A stretch of 64,000 nt of DNA, taken from assembly GCA_002840565.1 (NCBI GenBank), contig PHBK01000012.1:124001-188000 (forward strand), read 5' to 3'. Shown here in pieces: positions 42,849 through 50,230 of this stretch (its first letter is position 1; each line of letters starts with the position of its first letter). Under the pieces are notes generated by a model, which was given only the letters and a program-made list of their open reading frames with translations, ran no database searches and was not told the DNA's origin. The position numbers and the translations under genes were made by a program. Source of the DNA: Deltaproteobacteria bacterium HGW-Deltaproteobacteria-12. GTDB taxonomy: Bacteria; Desulfobacterota; Syntrophia; Syntrophales; Smithellaceae.

Positions 42849-44108
42849 TTATTTAAATCTTCTGCGAATTCCGGCCAAACCCAGCAGACCTAAACCGAGA
42901 AGCAGCATACTCGTGGGCTCGGGAACACCGGGAGGAGGAGGAGGAATTTCCGTCGCATTCAGAATATTGATGTACCAGGGGGTAGCCAACACAGGACCCC
43001 AGTACCAGTAGCCACCCCATGAACCATCACCGTTTTGACTATTCACCAGGTAATTAGTGTAATCCTCCCACCAGTTCCACGTGTCACCATCATCCATTAC
43101 ACCGGGAGCATGTAAATTCGCAATTTCCGTTGAGTTTCCCAGACCTATAGTTGTCTGCAAGCCTTTGTAAACACCCCACATGGCATAAGGGTGGCCGAAA
43201 TTCCCATCCCAGCTGTTTGGCCCATTTTGCCACCTGTTATCCAGAAAATCCAGGGCCTGTTGTTTGCCCAACGTGTCGCCTGTTTTGTAACCGTCATACC
43301 CGGCAAAGGCCATTTCCACGAGCAGACCGCCGGTCTTGGATTCATTGGTGTAACTACCGGGAGAATCATAACCGGAACCGCCGGTGGGATGCTGGATGTA
43401 ATCAATCCAGATTTTCAATTCATCCTTGACAAATTGAGGGATCGTAGCTCCGTGTGACTGGGCATACATCATGCCGACTACCGGCCATTGTGCAGTGGAG
43501 TTATCCGAATCCCCGGAATTTGCAGAATAGCGCCAGGCGCCCCGTGCAGTTCCGCTTTCATTCTGCCCCCAGGCAAAATAGTCCACCGTATCCTGGATGA
43601 CGTCACTGTAAGTTCTGCCGATTTGCGAGCCGACTGTGATCACATCACCTAAGTTCCCCCGCACGGCCAGGGCGGGCATCACCAGCCCGGTGACATAAGT
43701 GTCCCGGCTGTTAGCGCCACCGAGGACAAATTTTACCCCGATACCGTTGCCGTTGGTGTCGGGATTCCCGTAGGTTTGCATCCCAATTCCGACAGTTTGT
43801 GCGTTAGCCATTAAATAATCATAGCCTTTGTTAACAACGGTAGTATAATCAACGCCGAACCATCCCCCGGGTTTATTCTTCTGTTCCATAAACGCCGTCA
43901 GGGCGGCGCCTGTGGCAGCCACATCTCCTGAACCGTATTCCCCGTAATTCCACCGGCCGTCAGACAACTGATTAGCCGCCATCCAGGCCAGGCCCTTTTT
44001 GATGGCCTCAGCTTTCTGTGCTTCCGTTGCCGCCCAGGCCGGCGTCATCATCAACGTCAATAGCCCGGCAGCAAGAAGCATTGTAAAAATTCTTTTGAAC
44101 TTCCTCAT
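42849..44108 (-). CDS. PEP-CTERM protein with terpene-cyclase/PFTB-like repeats
   Basis: 419 residues: signal peptide MRKFKRIFTMLLAAGLLTLMMTPAWA, an alpha/alpha-barrel body with prenyltransferase/squalene-cyclase-type repeats (LAWMAANQLSDGRWNYGEYGSGDVAATGAALTAF near the start and NSQNGDGSWGGYWY near the end, i.e. Q-x2-D-G-x-W), and the tail VPEPTSMLLLGLGLLGLAGIRRRFK. Exported proteins of this fold are unlikely to be cyclases; they may bind glycans or act in protein-protein contacts. The upstream region has two 17-bp UAS motifs and a near-consensus sigma-54 promoter. Confidence 0.85.
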   Translation of the reverse strand: MRKFKRIFTMLLAAGLLTLMMTPAWAATEAQKAEAIKKGLAWMAANQLSDGRWNYGEYGSGDVAATGAALTAFMEQKNKPGGWFGVDYTTVVNKGYDYLMANAQTVGIGMQTYGNPDTNGNGIGVKFVLGGANSRDTYVTGLVMPALAVRGNLGDVITVGSQIGRTYSDVIQDTVDYFAWGQNESGTARGAWRYSANSGDSDNSTAQWPVVGMMYAQSHGATIPQFVKDELKIWIDYIQHPTGGSGYDSPGSYTNESKTGGLLVEMAFAGYDGYKTGDTLGKQQALDFLDNRWQNGPNSWDGNFGHPYAMWGVYKGLQTTIGLGNSTEIANLHAPGVMDDGDTWNWWEDYTNYLVNSQNGDGSWGGYWYWGPVLATPWYINILNATEIPPPPPGVPEPTSMLLLGLGLLGLAGIRRRFK

Positions 44109-44272
44109 AATTTACTCCTTTCGTTATGTTGTTAATTATTAAAGATAATTAAAATACTTAACAATGTTTGATCATCAATAACATATCGAAGAACTTCATA
44201 AATTGATCGCTCAGGAGGAAATGTGCATCTACAGGAAAATCAACGAATAGAAGTATCTTTATTTTTATTACA

Positions 44273-44288
44273 AGCAATATTCTTGCCA
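44273..44288 (-). promoter_or_regulatory. Sigma-54 promoter for the PEP-CTERM cyclase-like gene
   Basis: On the minus strand TGGCAAGAATATTGCT matches TGGCACG-N4-TTGCT, with one mismatch in the -24 region, and has GG-N10-GC. It lies 165 bp before the start codon. Confidence 0.6.
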
Positions 44289-44350
44289 GCAATATAACAA
44301 CAAGATTATATTGAAGTTATTATTTCCGGCGTTTTACACTGACTGATAAT

Positions 44351-44367
44351 TGTAAAGTATTCCGACA
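44351..44367 (-). promoter_or_regulatory. Putative enhancer site (UAS) 5
   Basis: On the minus strand TGTCGGAATACTTTACA, 63 bp upstream of the sigma-54 promoter. Confidence 0.5.
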
Positions 44368-44423
44368 CATCGCCAGGAGCAGATGGAGCCATTTTTAAAA
44401 AATATCATAATGATTGCATCTTA

Positions 44424-44538
44424 GGGACTCGAAAAGAGTCCGTCACACCGGTATAAACCGGTGTCCAGCGCTTCGTAAGTATATGGAATATCTGGATTCC
44501 GACTCGCGTGCCCTTCAGGGTATTCGTCGGAATGACGA
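44424..44538. repeat. Cluster of inverted repeats
   Basis: Contains GACTCGAAAAGAGTC, CACCGGTATAAACCGGTG and a long imperfect inverted pair GGATTCCGACTCG...GTCGGAATGAC. This resembles the dispersed TCATTCCGAC-type intergenic repeats of Deltaproteobacteria. It lies between two UAS motifs in the 700-bp gap 44109-44808. Confidence 0.5.
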
Positions 44539-44600
44539 TTCGGAGGTTTTTCGGACTTTTTACGAGGTCGTAACATCTTAACAGATATTATTTCAGACGA

Positions 44601-44617
44601 TGTAAAGAAATCCGACA
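44601..44617 (-). promoter_or_regulatory. Putative enhancer site (UAS) 6
   Basis: On the minus strand TGTCGGATTTCTTTACA, 313 bp upstream of the sigma-54 promoter. It is separated from UAS 5 by an inverted-repeat cluster, which may have inserted between them. Confidence 0.45.
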
Positions 44618-44673
44618 ATATTATTTTTTGCAGTCGGATCAACCGCCACTGTAATACTCAACAGATATTTTTC

Positions 44674-44700
44674 TTGACATATATAAAATTAATATATAAG
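44674..44700 (+). promoter_or_regulatory. Possible promoter/operator of the PadR gene
   Basis: TTGACA at 44674-44679 and TATAAG at 44695-44700 with a short 15-bp spacer. Between and over them is the near-palindrome TATATAAAATTAATATATA, which might be the autorepression site of PadR. Confidence 0.3.
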
Positions 44701-44808
44701 GAAATACCCATACTGTTCATCGTGTCTTGTTTCGGAAGTATTCGGCGCTCTGTAATGTCGAATGATCTACGGTCCAAACCGTTTTTCTGAGCATTTTAGG
44801 ATGAATTC

Positions 44809-45396
44809 ATGTCTGTACGCTTCGCCATACTAGGTTTACTTCATTACCGCAACATGCATGGCTACGAGATCAAACGCCACATTGAGAACCATTTCGGCCA
44901 TATGTGGACGATCAACTATGGCCAGATCTACCCTAATCTGAAATCCCTCGAAGAAGAAGGCTGTGTCACCCTGGCTGATGTCACACCGGCAGAAAGGGGA
45001 GGGCCGCAGAAAAAACTTTATGCGATAACTCCTGAGGGACGAAAAAAATTCCTCCATTGGCTGGAAAGCGAGGAGGATTCGCGGATGTCCCTGCGCGATC
45101 CCTTTCTCATGCGGTTTATCTTTTTTAGTTTCGGCAACCGGGAACAGTCTCTGGCCATCATCGACAAACAAATTAGAATCTATGAAAAACAACTGGATAA
45201 ACGACGACAGCACCTGGAACGTTGGCGGGAGCGCGGCGAGTATGTGCGTCTGGTAGCCGAACTGGGAGAAGAATTCAACCTCATGTATGTTCAGTGGCTG
45301 AATCGGGCCCGGCAGGAAATCCAAAACAATAAGGAACAGGAAGGCATGAAGGAAAACAGTCTGGAAGAGCTGAGCCGGAAAAAACAGGTTCAGTAG
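44809..45396 (+). CDS. PadR-family transcriptional regulator
   Basis: 195 residues. The N-terminal winged helix is typical (FAILGLLHYRNMHGYEIKRHIENHFG ... YGQIYPNLKSLEEEGCVTLADVTP, AITPEGRKKFLHWL). The helical C-terminal domain (about residues 95-195) carries the coiled-coil dimer arm (EKQLDKRRQHLERWRERGEY) of the larger PadR/Vir class. PadR repressors often respond to small phenolic acids. It heads the 15-kb catabolic run and probably controls it. The RBS is AGGA. Confidence 0.88.
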   Translation: MSVRFAILGLLHYRNMHGYEIKRHIENHFGHMWTINYGQIYPNLKSLEEEGCVTLADVTPAERGGPQKKLYAITPEGRKKFLHWLESEEDSRMSLRDPFLMRFIFFSFGNREQSLAIIDKQIRIYEKQLDKRRQHLERWRERGEYVRLVAELGEEFNLMYVQWLNRARQEIQNNKEQEGMKENSLEELSRKKQVQ

Positions 45397-45474
45397 ATCC
45401 AAAACAGCCGAGTGATGGATAATGCGGACGGTAAGGGGATTTTTACGGTGTCATATACATAGGAGGACGCAACA

Positions 45475-46449
45475 ATGTATAATGGGATCACACTGGTTAC
45501 CGGCGCTGCCGGCTTTATGGGCAGCCATCTTGTAGAACATCTGGCCTCTTTGGGAGTTCGGGTGCGTGCAACCGCCCGACCGCGCCGGGACACTTCATTC
45601 TTCGATCGACTGGGAGTAGAGTTTGTGCCTGCCGATCTGACCAAACCGGAAACCCTCCCCCCCCTGTTCGCCGGGAACGTGGACAGGATCTTTCATCTGG
45701 GCGCCATCTGCAATTTTTCCACCCCCTATGAGAAACTTTATCCCACCAATGTCGCCGGAGTGGAGAGATTGACCCAACTGGCCGTTGCCTCAGGGATCAA
45801 GCGTTACATCCATGTGGGATCAACGAGTGTCTATGGACCTTACCGGGACATTCCCTTCCGGGAGGACGCTTCCCGCAATCCCCAGGACAGTTACGGCCGA
45901 AGCAAAAGGGATGGCGAAGATGTCATCTGGAAGCTCATTGAAAAAGGATTCCCCGCCGTCATCACCCGGCCCTGCACTGTCTATGGTCCCCGCTGCACGG
46001 ACGGCGCCGGAAAGGCCTTTTCCCGGGCCACATCGATTGCCGCTATTCCCGGCAGCGGACACCAGCGCCTCTCCAACATCAGGGCCGAAGACGTCGCCGC
46101 CGCCGTGGAGCACCTCTCCCGCATGGACGCAGCAATCGGCCAGGCCTACAACATCGCCGAAGACACGAATCCTACATTAGAAGAAGCCCTGACCCTGGCT
46201 GCCGAAACCTTCGGTACGAAGCCCCCAAAGCTGCACCTTCCTCTGGGGCTCCTTAAAATTGTGGCGCAGATCGACGGGCGTCTATCCGCGCGCAAGGGAA
46301 GGATTCCCGACCTCGAATACGACGCCATTGCTTATCTTTACAACGATTACATCGTGGACAACACCAAACTGAAAGCGACAGGGTACAAGCTCCGTTATCC
46401 AGATTTCACAACTTCCATAAAACAGATGAAATACCTGCAAGGTAGTTAG
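45475..46449 (+). CDS. Extended SDR, NAD-dependent epimerase/3-beta-HSD-like
   Basis: 324 residues: TGAAGFMGSHLVEHLASLG (NAD loop), the DLTKPETLPPLFAGNVDRIFHLGA segment, HVGSTSVYGP with catalytic Ser, and YGRSKRDGED with Y-x3-K. This family includes dihydroflavonol reductases, 3-beta-hydroxysteroid dehydrogenases and UDP-sugar epimerases. In this cluster oxidation or reduction of a hydroxyl on the substrate skeleton is likelier than sugar epimerisation. It follows the PadR gene by 78 bp with an AGGAGG ribosome site. Confidence 0.85.
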   Translation: MYNGITLVTGAAGFMGSHLVEHLASLGVRVRATARPRRDTSFFDRLGVEFVPADLTKPETLPPLFAGNVDRIFHLGAICNFSTPYEKLYPTNVAGVERLTQLAVASGIKRYIHVGSTSVYGPYRDIPFREDASRNPQDSYGRSKRDGEDVIWKLIEKGFPAVITRPCTVYGPRCTDGAGKAFSRATSIAAIPGSGHQRLSNIRAEDVAAAVEHLSRMDAAIGQAYNIAEDTNPTLEEALTLAAETFGTKPPKLHLPLGLLKIVAQIDGRLSARKGRIPDLEYDAIAYLYNDYIVDNTKLKATGYKLRYPDFTTSIKQMKYLQGS

Positions 46450-46532
46450 AAAGTTTATTTGCAGGCCTGCGCCATTATAGATGCATAACTATAAATAGTT
46501 GAGATCGCAAAGAACGGCAAGGAGGAGACATT

Positions 46533-47372
46533 ATGGGACAGGTGGTGGTCATTACCGGGTTGGCGGATGGAATGGGCCGGGAGACGGCAAAGCTTCTGGC
46601 GGCGGCAGGCGATACAATCGCCGGATTTGACATGGATGAGGCAGGCATCGTTTCACTGCAAAAGGAACTGATGGTTACCCCTCCACCATCCGGCAAAACA
46701 CATCATCTGGTTGCCCTGAACATTATGGACCGGCCGGGGATTCTGCGCTTCCGGGACGAGGTATTGGCCAAGTACGGCCGCGTTGATACGGTTCTCTCCA
46801 ACGTCGGAATAGGTTTTTTCGGACCATTCGAAGAAGTTGATCTGGAGGCTGCCCGGAGATGCCTGGAAATCAATGTTATCGGGGCGGCGGCCATATTTCA
46901 GGCCTTCCTGCCCGCCATGCGCCGCCAGGGCAAGGGCAAGCTCATCGCGATGTCTTCTTTGGTCGGTCAGGTGCCTTTTCCTTTCGAGTCCATTTACTCG
47001 GCCAGCAAATTCGCCATTGAAGGGATGGTCATGTCGCTGCGTTATGAAGTCGCACCGTTCGGCATCAATGTAGCTTTGATTGAACCGGCGCAGGTCTCTA
47101 CGACCTTTGCCGCCAAAATCCACAAGCTGCCGCCGGAGGGATCTCCTTACCGGGAGCGGGCACGACGATTTATCGCCCGCGACGACGAGTTGATCAAGAC
47201 CGCCCCGACACCTTTGCAGGCGGCCCAAAGGATGGTGCAGGTCATCCACCAGGATCGTCCGGCTTTCCATAATCAGGTTGATTTTATGAGCACATTCTTC
47301 CTTTTCCTCAACCGCTATCTGCCGGTCCGGATGCGCGACGCGATTTTGCTCAATCACATGGATATCAAGTAG
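46533..47372 (+). CDS. Classical SDR oxidoreductase
   Basis: 279 residues with TGLADGMGRETAKLL as the cofactor loop (T-G-x3-G-x-G), LSNVGIGFFGPFEEV, catalytic MSSLVGQVPFPFESIYSASKFAIEG (S...Y-x3-K) and a longer C-terminus. It resembles retinol-dehydrogenase/short-chain alcohol dehydrogenases with a hydrophobic substrate. It lies in the same run, 83 bp after the extended SDR. Which hydroxyl or keto group it acts on is unknown. Confidence 0.85.
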   Translation: MGQVVVITGLADGMGRETAKLLAAAGDTIAGFDMDEAGIVSLQKELMVTPPPSGKTHHLVALNIMDRPGILRFRDEVLAKYGRVDTVLSNVGIGFFGPFEEVDLEAARRCLEINVIGAAAIFQAFLPAMRRQGKGKLIAMSSLVGQVPFPFESIYSASKFAIEGMVMSLRYEVAPFGINVALIEPAQVSTTFAAKIHKLPPEGSPYRERARRFIARDDELIKTAPTPLQAAQRMVQVIHQDRPAFHNQVDFMSTFFLFLNRYLPVRMRDAILLNHMDIK

Positions 47373-47465
47373 GAGTTAGGCATGGGCGTGGTCGAATTCC
47401 CGACGCCTGAAGATGATTAATCACCATTAAAACATAACAGGGAGGTGGAGGGGGGGTAAATAATT

Positions 47466-48980
47466 ATGAGCGAAATCATGGAATATAAGATGTTCATCGA
47501 TGGTCAAGATGTGGATAGCGAATCCGGGGAGAAAATGGATGTTATCAACCCGGCCAACCAGGAAATCGTGGCCCGGGTGCCCCTGGCGGGGCCTGCTGAT
47601 GTGGAAAAGGCTGTTGAGGCATCTCGAAGGGCTTTCGAATCAGGAGTCTGGGCCAACAAGAGCAAAAGTGAGCGAGCCCGCATCTTAGGCAATATCACCA
47701 AACTGATCTTCAAAAACAGCAGCCGATTAGCATATCTGGAATCGCTTACCTGCGGCGCGCCCATAAGGCAAACCAGTTTAATCGATTTAGGAAGCTGTAT
47801 TATGTCATTTCACACGACGGCTCAAATGCTCGATCAACTGCCCGAAGTAGAACATGCTCCTTACCCTCCGTCCGCGCCTCTTCATAGCTTCATGAAACGC
47901 GAACCCATAGGCATCTGTGTCGGCATAGCCCCCTGGAACGTACCCCTTTCGTCGGCAGGCGCAAAAATCGCTCCGGCGCTGGCTATGGGAAACAGCATGA
48001 TTATGAAGCCTGCCAGCATCACCCCGATTACAACCATAGAGTTGGCTCGATTGGCAAAAGAAGCGGGTGTGCCGGATGGCGTATTGAACGTTGTTACAGG
48101 ACCCGGCTCGACAATAGGCGGTGCTCTGGTAAGCCATCCCGACGTCGGCAAAGTATCCTTGACCGGATCGACGGAAGTCGGCCGGGAAATTTTCCGCCTG
48201 TCGGCGAACACCATCAAGAAAATGACTCTCGAACTGGGCGGAAAATCGCCTCTCATCGTTCTCGATGATGCAGACATTGATGTGGCAATTAACACCGGAT
48301 TGTCGGCTTTCCTCTTTCATCAGGGTCAAATTTGTTTATCGGGGACACGATTGTTCGTGCCGAGGAAGATGCAGGATGCACTTGTATCGGGAATGATTGA
48401 GAAGATTAAGTTACTAAAAATTGGAGACCAATTGGATCCTCTTACAGACCAGGGTCCCATCTCCTCCCAGACACAGCTCAACACCATCAGGAGATATGTT
48501 GAGATCGGCAAGAAAGAAGGAGCAGAGGTAGCCTGTGGCGGCAACCGCCTTTCAGGGCCGGAATATGATCGTGGCTTCTTCTTTGAGCCCACTATTTTCA
48601 TGAACTGTAACAATTCAATGACGCAGGTCAGAGAAGAAATATTCGGACCGGTGCAGTGCGTTATCCCCTATGATGATGAGGAAGAGGCTCTGGCCATGGC
48701 CAACGACACAATGTACGGACTGGCGGGGGGCATCGTCAGCACCAATGTTGCCCGTGCGCAAAAATTTGCAACCAGGATACGCACGGGAACAGTTTTTATC
48801 AATATATATCATTTGACACGAGCTGATGCTCCCTTCGGCGGGTACAAGCAGAGCGGTATCGGTACGGAGAAAGCGTTTGAGTCGCTCCGGGAGTATAGTT
48901 ATGTAAAACATATTTGTCAGGACATGACCGCCAATGCCAAGGATAAGTTCTGGAACTATCTATTGGGGATAAAATACTAA
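47466..48980 (+). CDS. NAD(P)-dependent aldehyde dehydrogenase
   Basis: 504 residues of the ALDH superfamily: FMKREPIGICVGIAPWNVPLS, GSTEVGREIF, the catalytic Glu in LELGGKSPLIV, the nucleophile Cys in HQGQICLSGTRLFV and the late EEIFGPVQCVIPY motif. It oxidises an aldehyde to the free acid (non-acylating type). A glycyl-radical lyase or dehydratase gene lies two genes downstream, and such enzymes release aldehydes, so this is a plausible consumer of the product. The acid could then feed the CoA-transferase pair. A GGGAGGTGG ribosome site precedes the ATG. Confidence 0.9.
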   Translation: MSEIMEYKMFIDGQDVDSESGEKMDVINPANQEIVARVPLAGPADVEKAVEASRRAFESGVWANKSKSERARILGNITKLIFKNSSRLAYLESLTCGAPIRQTSLIDLGSCIMSFHTTAQMLDQLPEVEHAPYPPSAPLHSFMKREPIGICVGIAPWNVPLSSAGAKIAPALAMGNSMIMKPASITPITTIELARLAKEAGVPDGVLNVVTGPGSTIGGALVSHPDVGKVSLTGSTEVGREIFRLSANTIKKMTLELGGKSPLIVLDDADIDVAINTGLSAFLFHQGQICLSGTRLFVPRKMQDALVSGMIEKIKLLKIGDQLDPLTDQGPISSQTQLNTIRRYVEIGKKEGAEVACGGNRLSGPEYDRGFFFEPTIFMNCNNSMTQVREEIFGPVQCVIPYDDEEEALAMANDTMYGLAGGIVSTNVARAQKFATRIRTGTVFINIYHLTRADAPFGGYKQSGIGTEKAFESLREYSYVKHICQDMTANAKDKFWNYLLGIKY

Positions 48981-49004
48981 TTAAAGCCTAAGGAGGGTTC
49001 TTAA

Positions 49005-50195
49005 ATGAGCATGACGCAATACGTTGCCTGGGAACACCGTGGCGTTTTGGATATAGGCTGTGGAAGTATCAGCCAGATAGGCGCACATTTCAAAGCAATG
49101 GGTTCCAGAAGGATCGGGATCATCACGGATAAGGGTTTGGTCAACGCCGGCGTGGTGGACATGGTAAAAGATGTGATCGAGGTGCAGGGGGCGCCTGTTG
49201 TTGCCGGCGTCTACGACAAAATTGGACAGGATGCAAAATCGTTAATCATTAATGAGTGCCTGCGGTGGTGCGGTGAGAATGGTGTTGAGGGCCTCCTGGC
49301 CATTGGAGGCGGCAGTGTGTTGGACACGGTAAAAGGCGTGAAGATCATGCTGGGCTTCGGGGTTAGGGATATAGCGGAAATCATGCGTGCGACTGCAGGA
49401 ATTCACACAGGCCTGGTGATTCAACCTCTCACATTTCCTCACATTGCCGTACCCACAACAGCCGGAACCGGGGCCGAATCTTCACCGGGAGCCGTTATCC
49501 TGGTCGAAGAGGAAGGTTTGAAGGGCAACATCATGCATCCACACCTTCCGGCACAGGTCGCTGTCCTGGACCCGCAGGTTACGGTGAGTTTGCCGCCCCG
49601 CATGACCGCGGAAACCGGTTGTGACGCCCTGTCACATTGCATTGAAGCTTTCTTTGCCAGGAATGCCAATTCACTGTCCGACGCTTTTGCCATTCATGCC
49701 ATCAAACTGATCAAAAAATATTTGCCGGTAGCCGTCGGTGATGGAAAGAACATAGAAGCACGCATGCAAATGCTTATTGCCAGCAATATGGGCATGCAGG
49801 CCTATTCCAAGGCCAACGGGTCCGCACCCATCCATAACTTCGCCCATGCCATCGGGCCCAAGCTGAATATCCCCCACGGATTGGCTAATGCAGTTCTTAT
49901 GTCCCATGTTATGAGCATCCTTTTCCCACTTTATCTACCTAGAATCTGCGAATTCGCGGATGCTTTTGGTGTCAAGACCGATGGCCTAAGTCCGGAACAG
50001 ACTTATGGGGTCACTGTTGCAGCAATAGAAGACTTCAAAAAACAGCTAGGCATTCCGGCAGTCTTTCCGCACAAACTTACTCCTGAGGATAAGGCAGATC
50101 TGCGATTCCGGGTCAAAACCGACATTGCCGGTTTTAGGTTCCCGCTTCCTGTGGAAGTAGTCGACATCATTTTGGATCTGTCCTTCAGTAAATGA
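49005..50195 (+). CDS. Iron-containing alcohol dehydrogenase
   Basis: 396 residues of the group III family: GGGSVLDTVKG (nucleotide loop) and metal ligands in ETGCDALSHCIEAFF and APIHNFAHAIGPKLNIPHGLANA. Relatives include 1,3-propanediol dehydrogenase, lactaldehyde reductase and maleylacetate reductase. It starts 24 bp after the aldehyde dehydrogenase gene. It may interconvert an alcohol and an aldehyde so that excess reducing equivalents are disposed of anaerobically. Confidence 0.88.
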   Translation: MSMTQYVAWEHRGVLDIGCGSISQIGAHFKAMGSRRIGIITDKGLVNAGVVDMVKDVIEVQGAPVVAGVYDKIGQDAKSLIINECLRWCGENGVEGLLAIGGGSVLDTVKGVKIMLGFGVRDIAEIMRATAGIHTGLVIQPLTFPHIAVPTTAGTGAESSPGAVILVEEEGLKGNIMHPHLPAQVAVLDPQVTVSLPPRMTAETGCDALSHCIEAFFARNANSLSDAFAIHAIKLIKKYLPVAVGDGKNIEARMQMLIASNMGMQAYSKANGSAPIHNFAHAIGPKLNIPHGLANAVLMSHVMSILFPLYLPRICEFADAFGVKTDGLSPEQTYGVTVAAIEDFKKQLGIPAVFPHKLTPEDKADLRFRVKTDIAGFRFPLPVEVVDIILDLSFSK

Positions 50196-50230
50196 TGAAA
50201 TAAGATTTATTAACGATTAAGGAGAATTCC

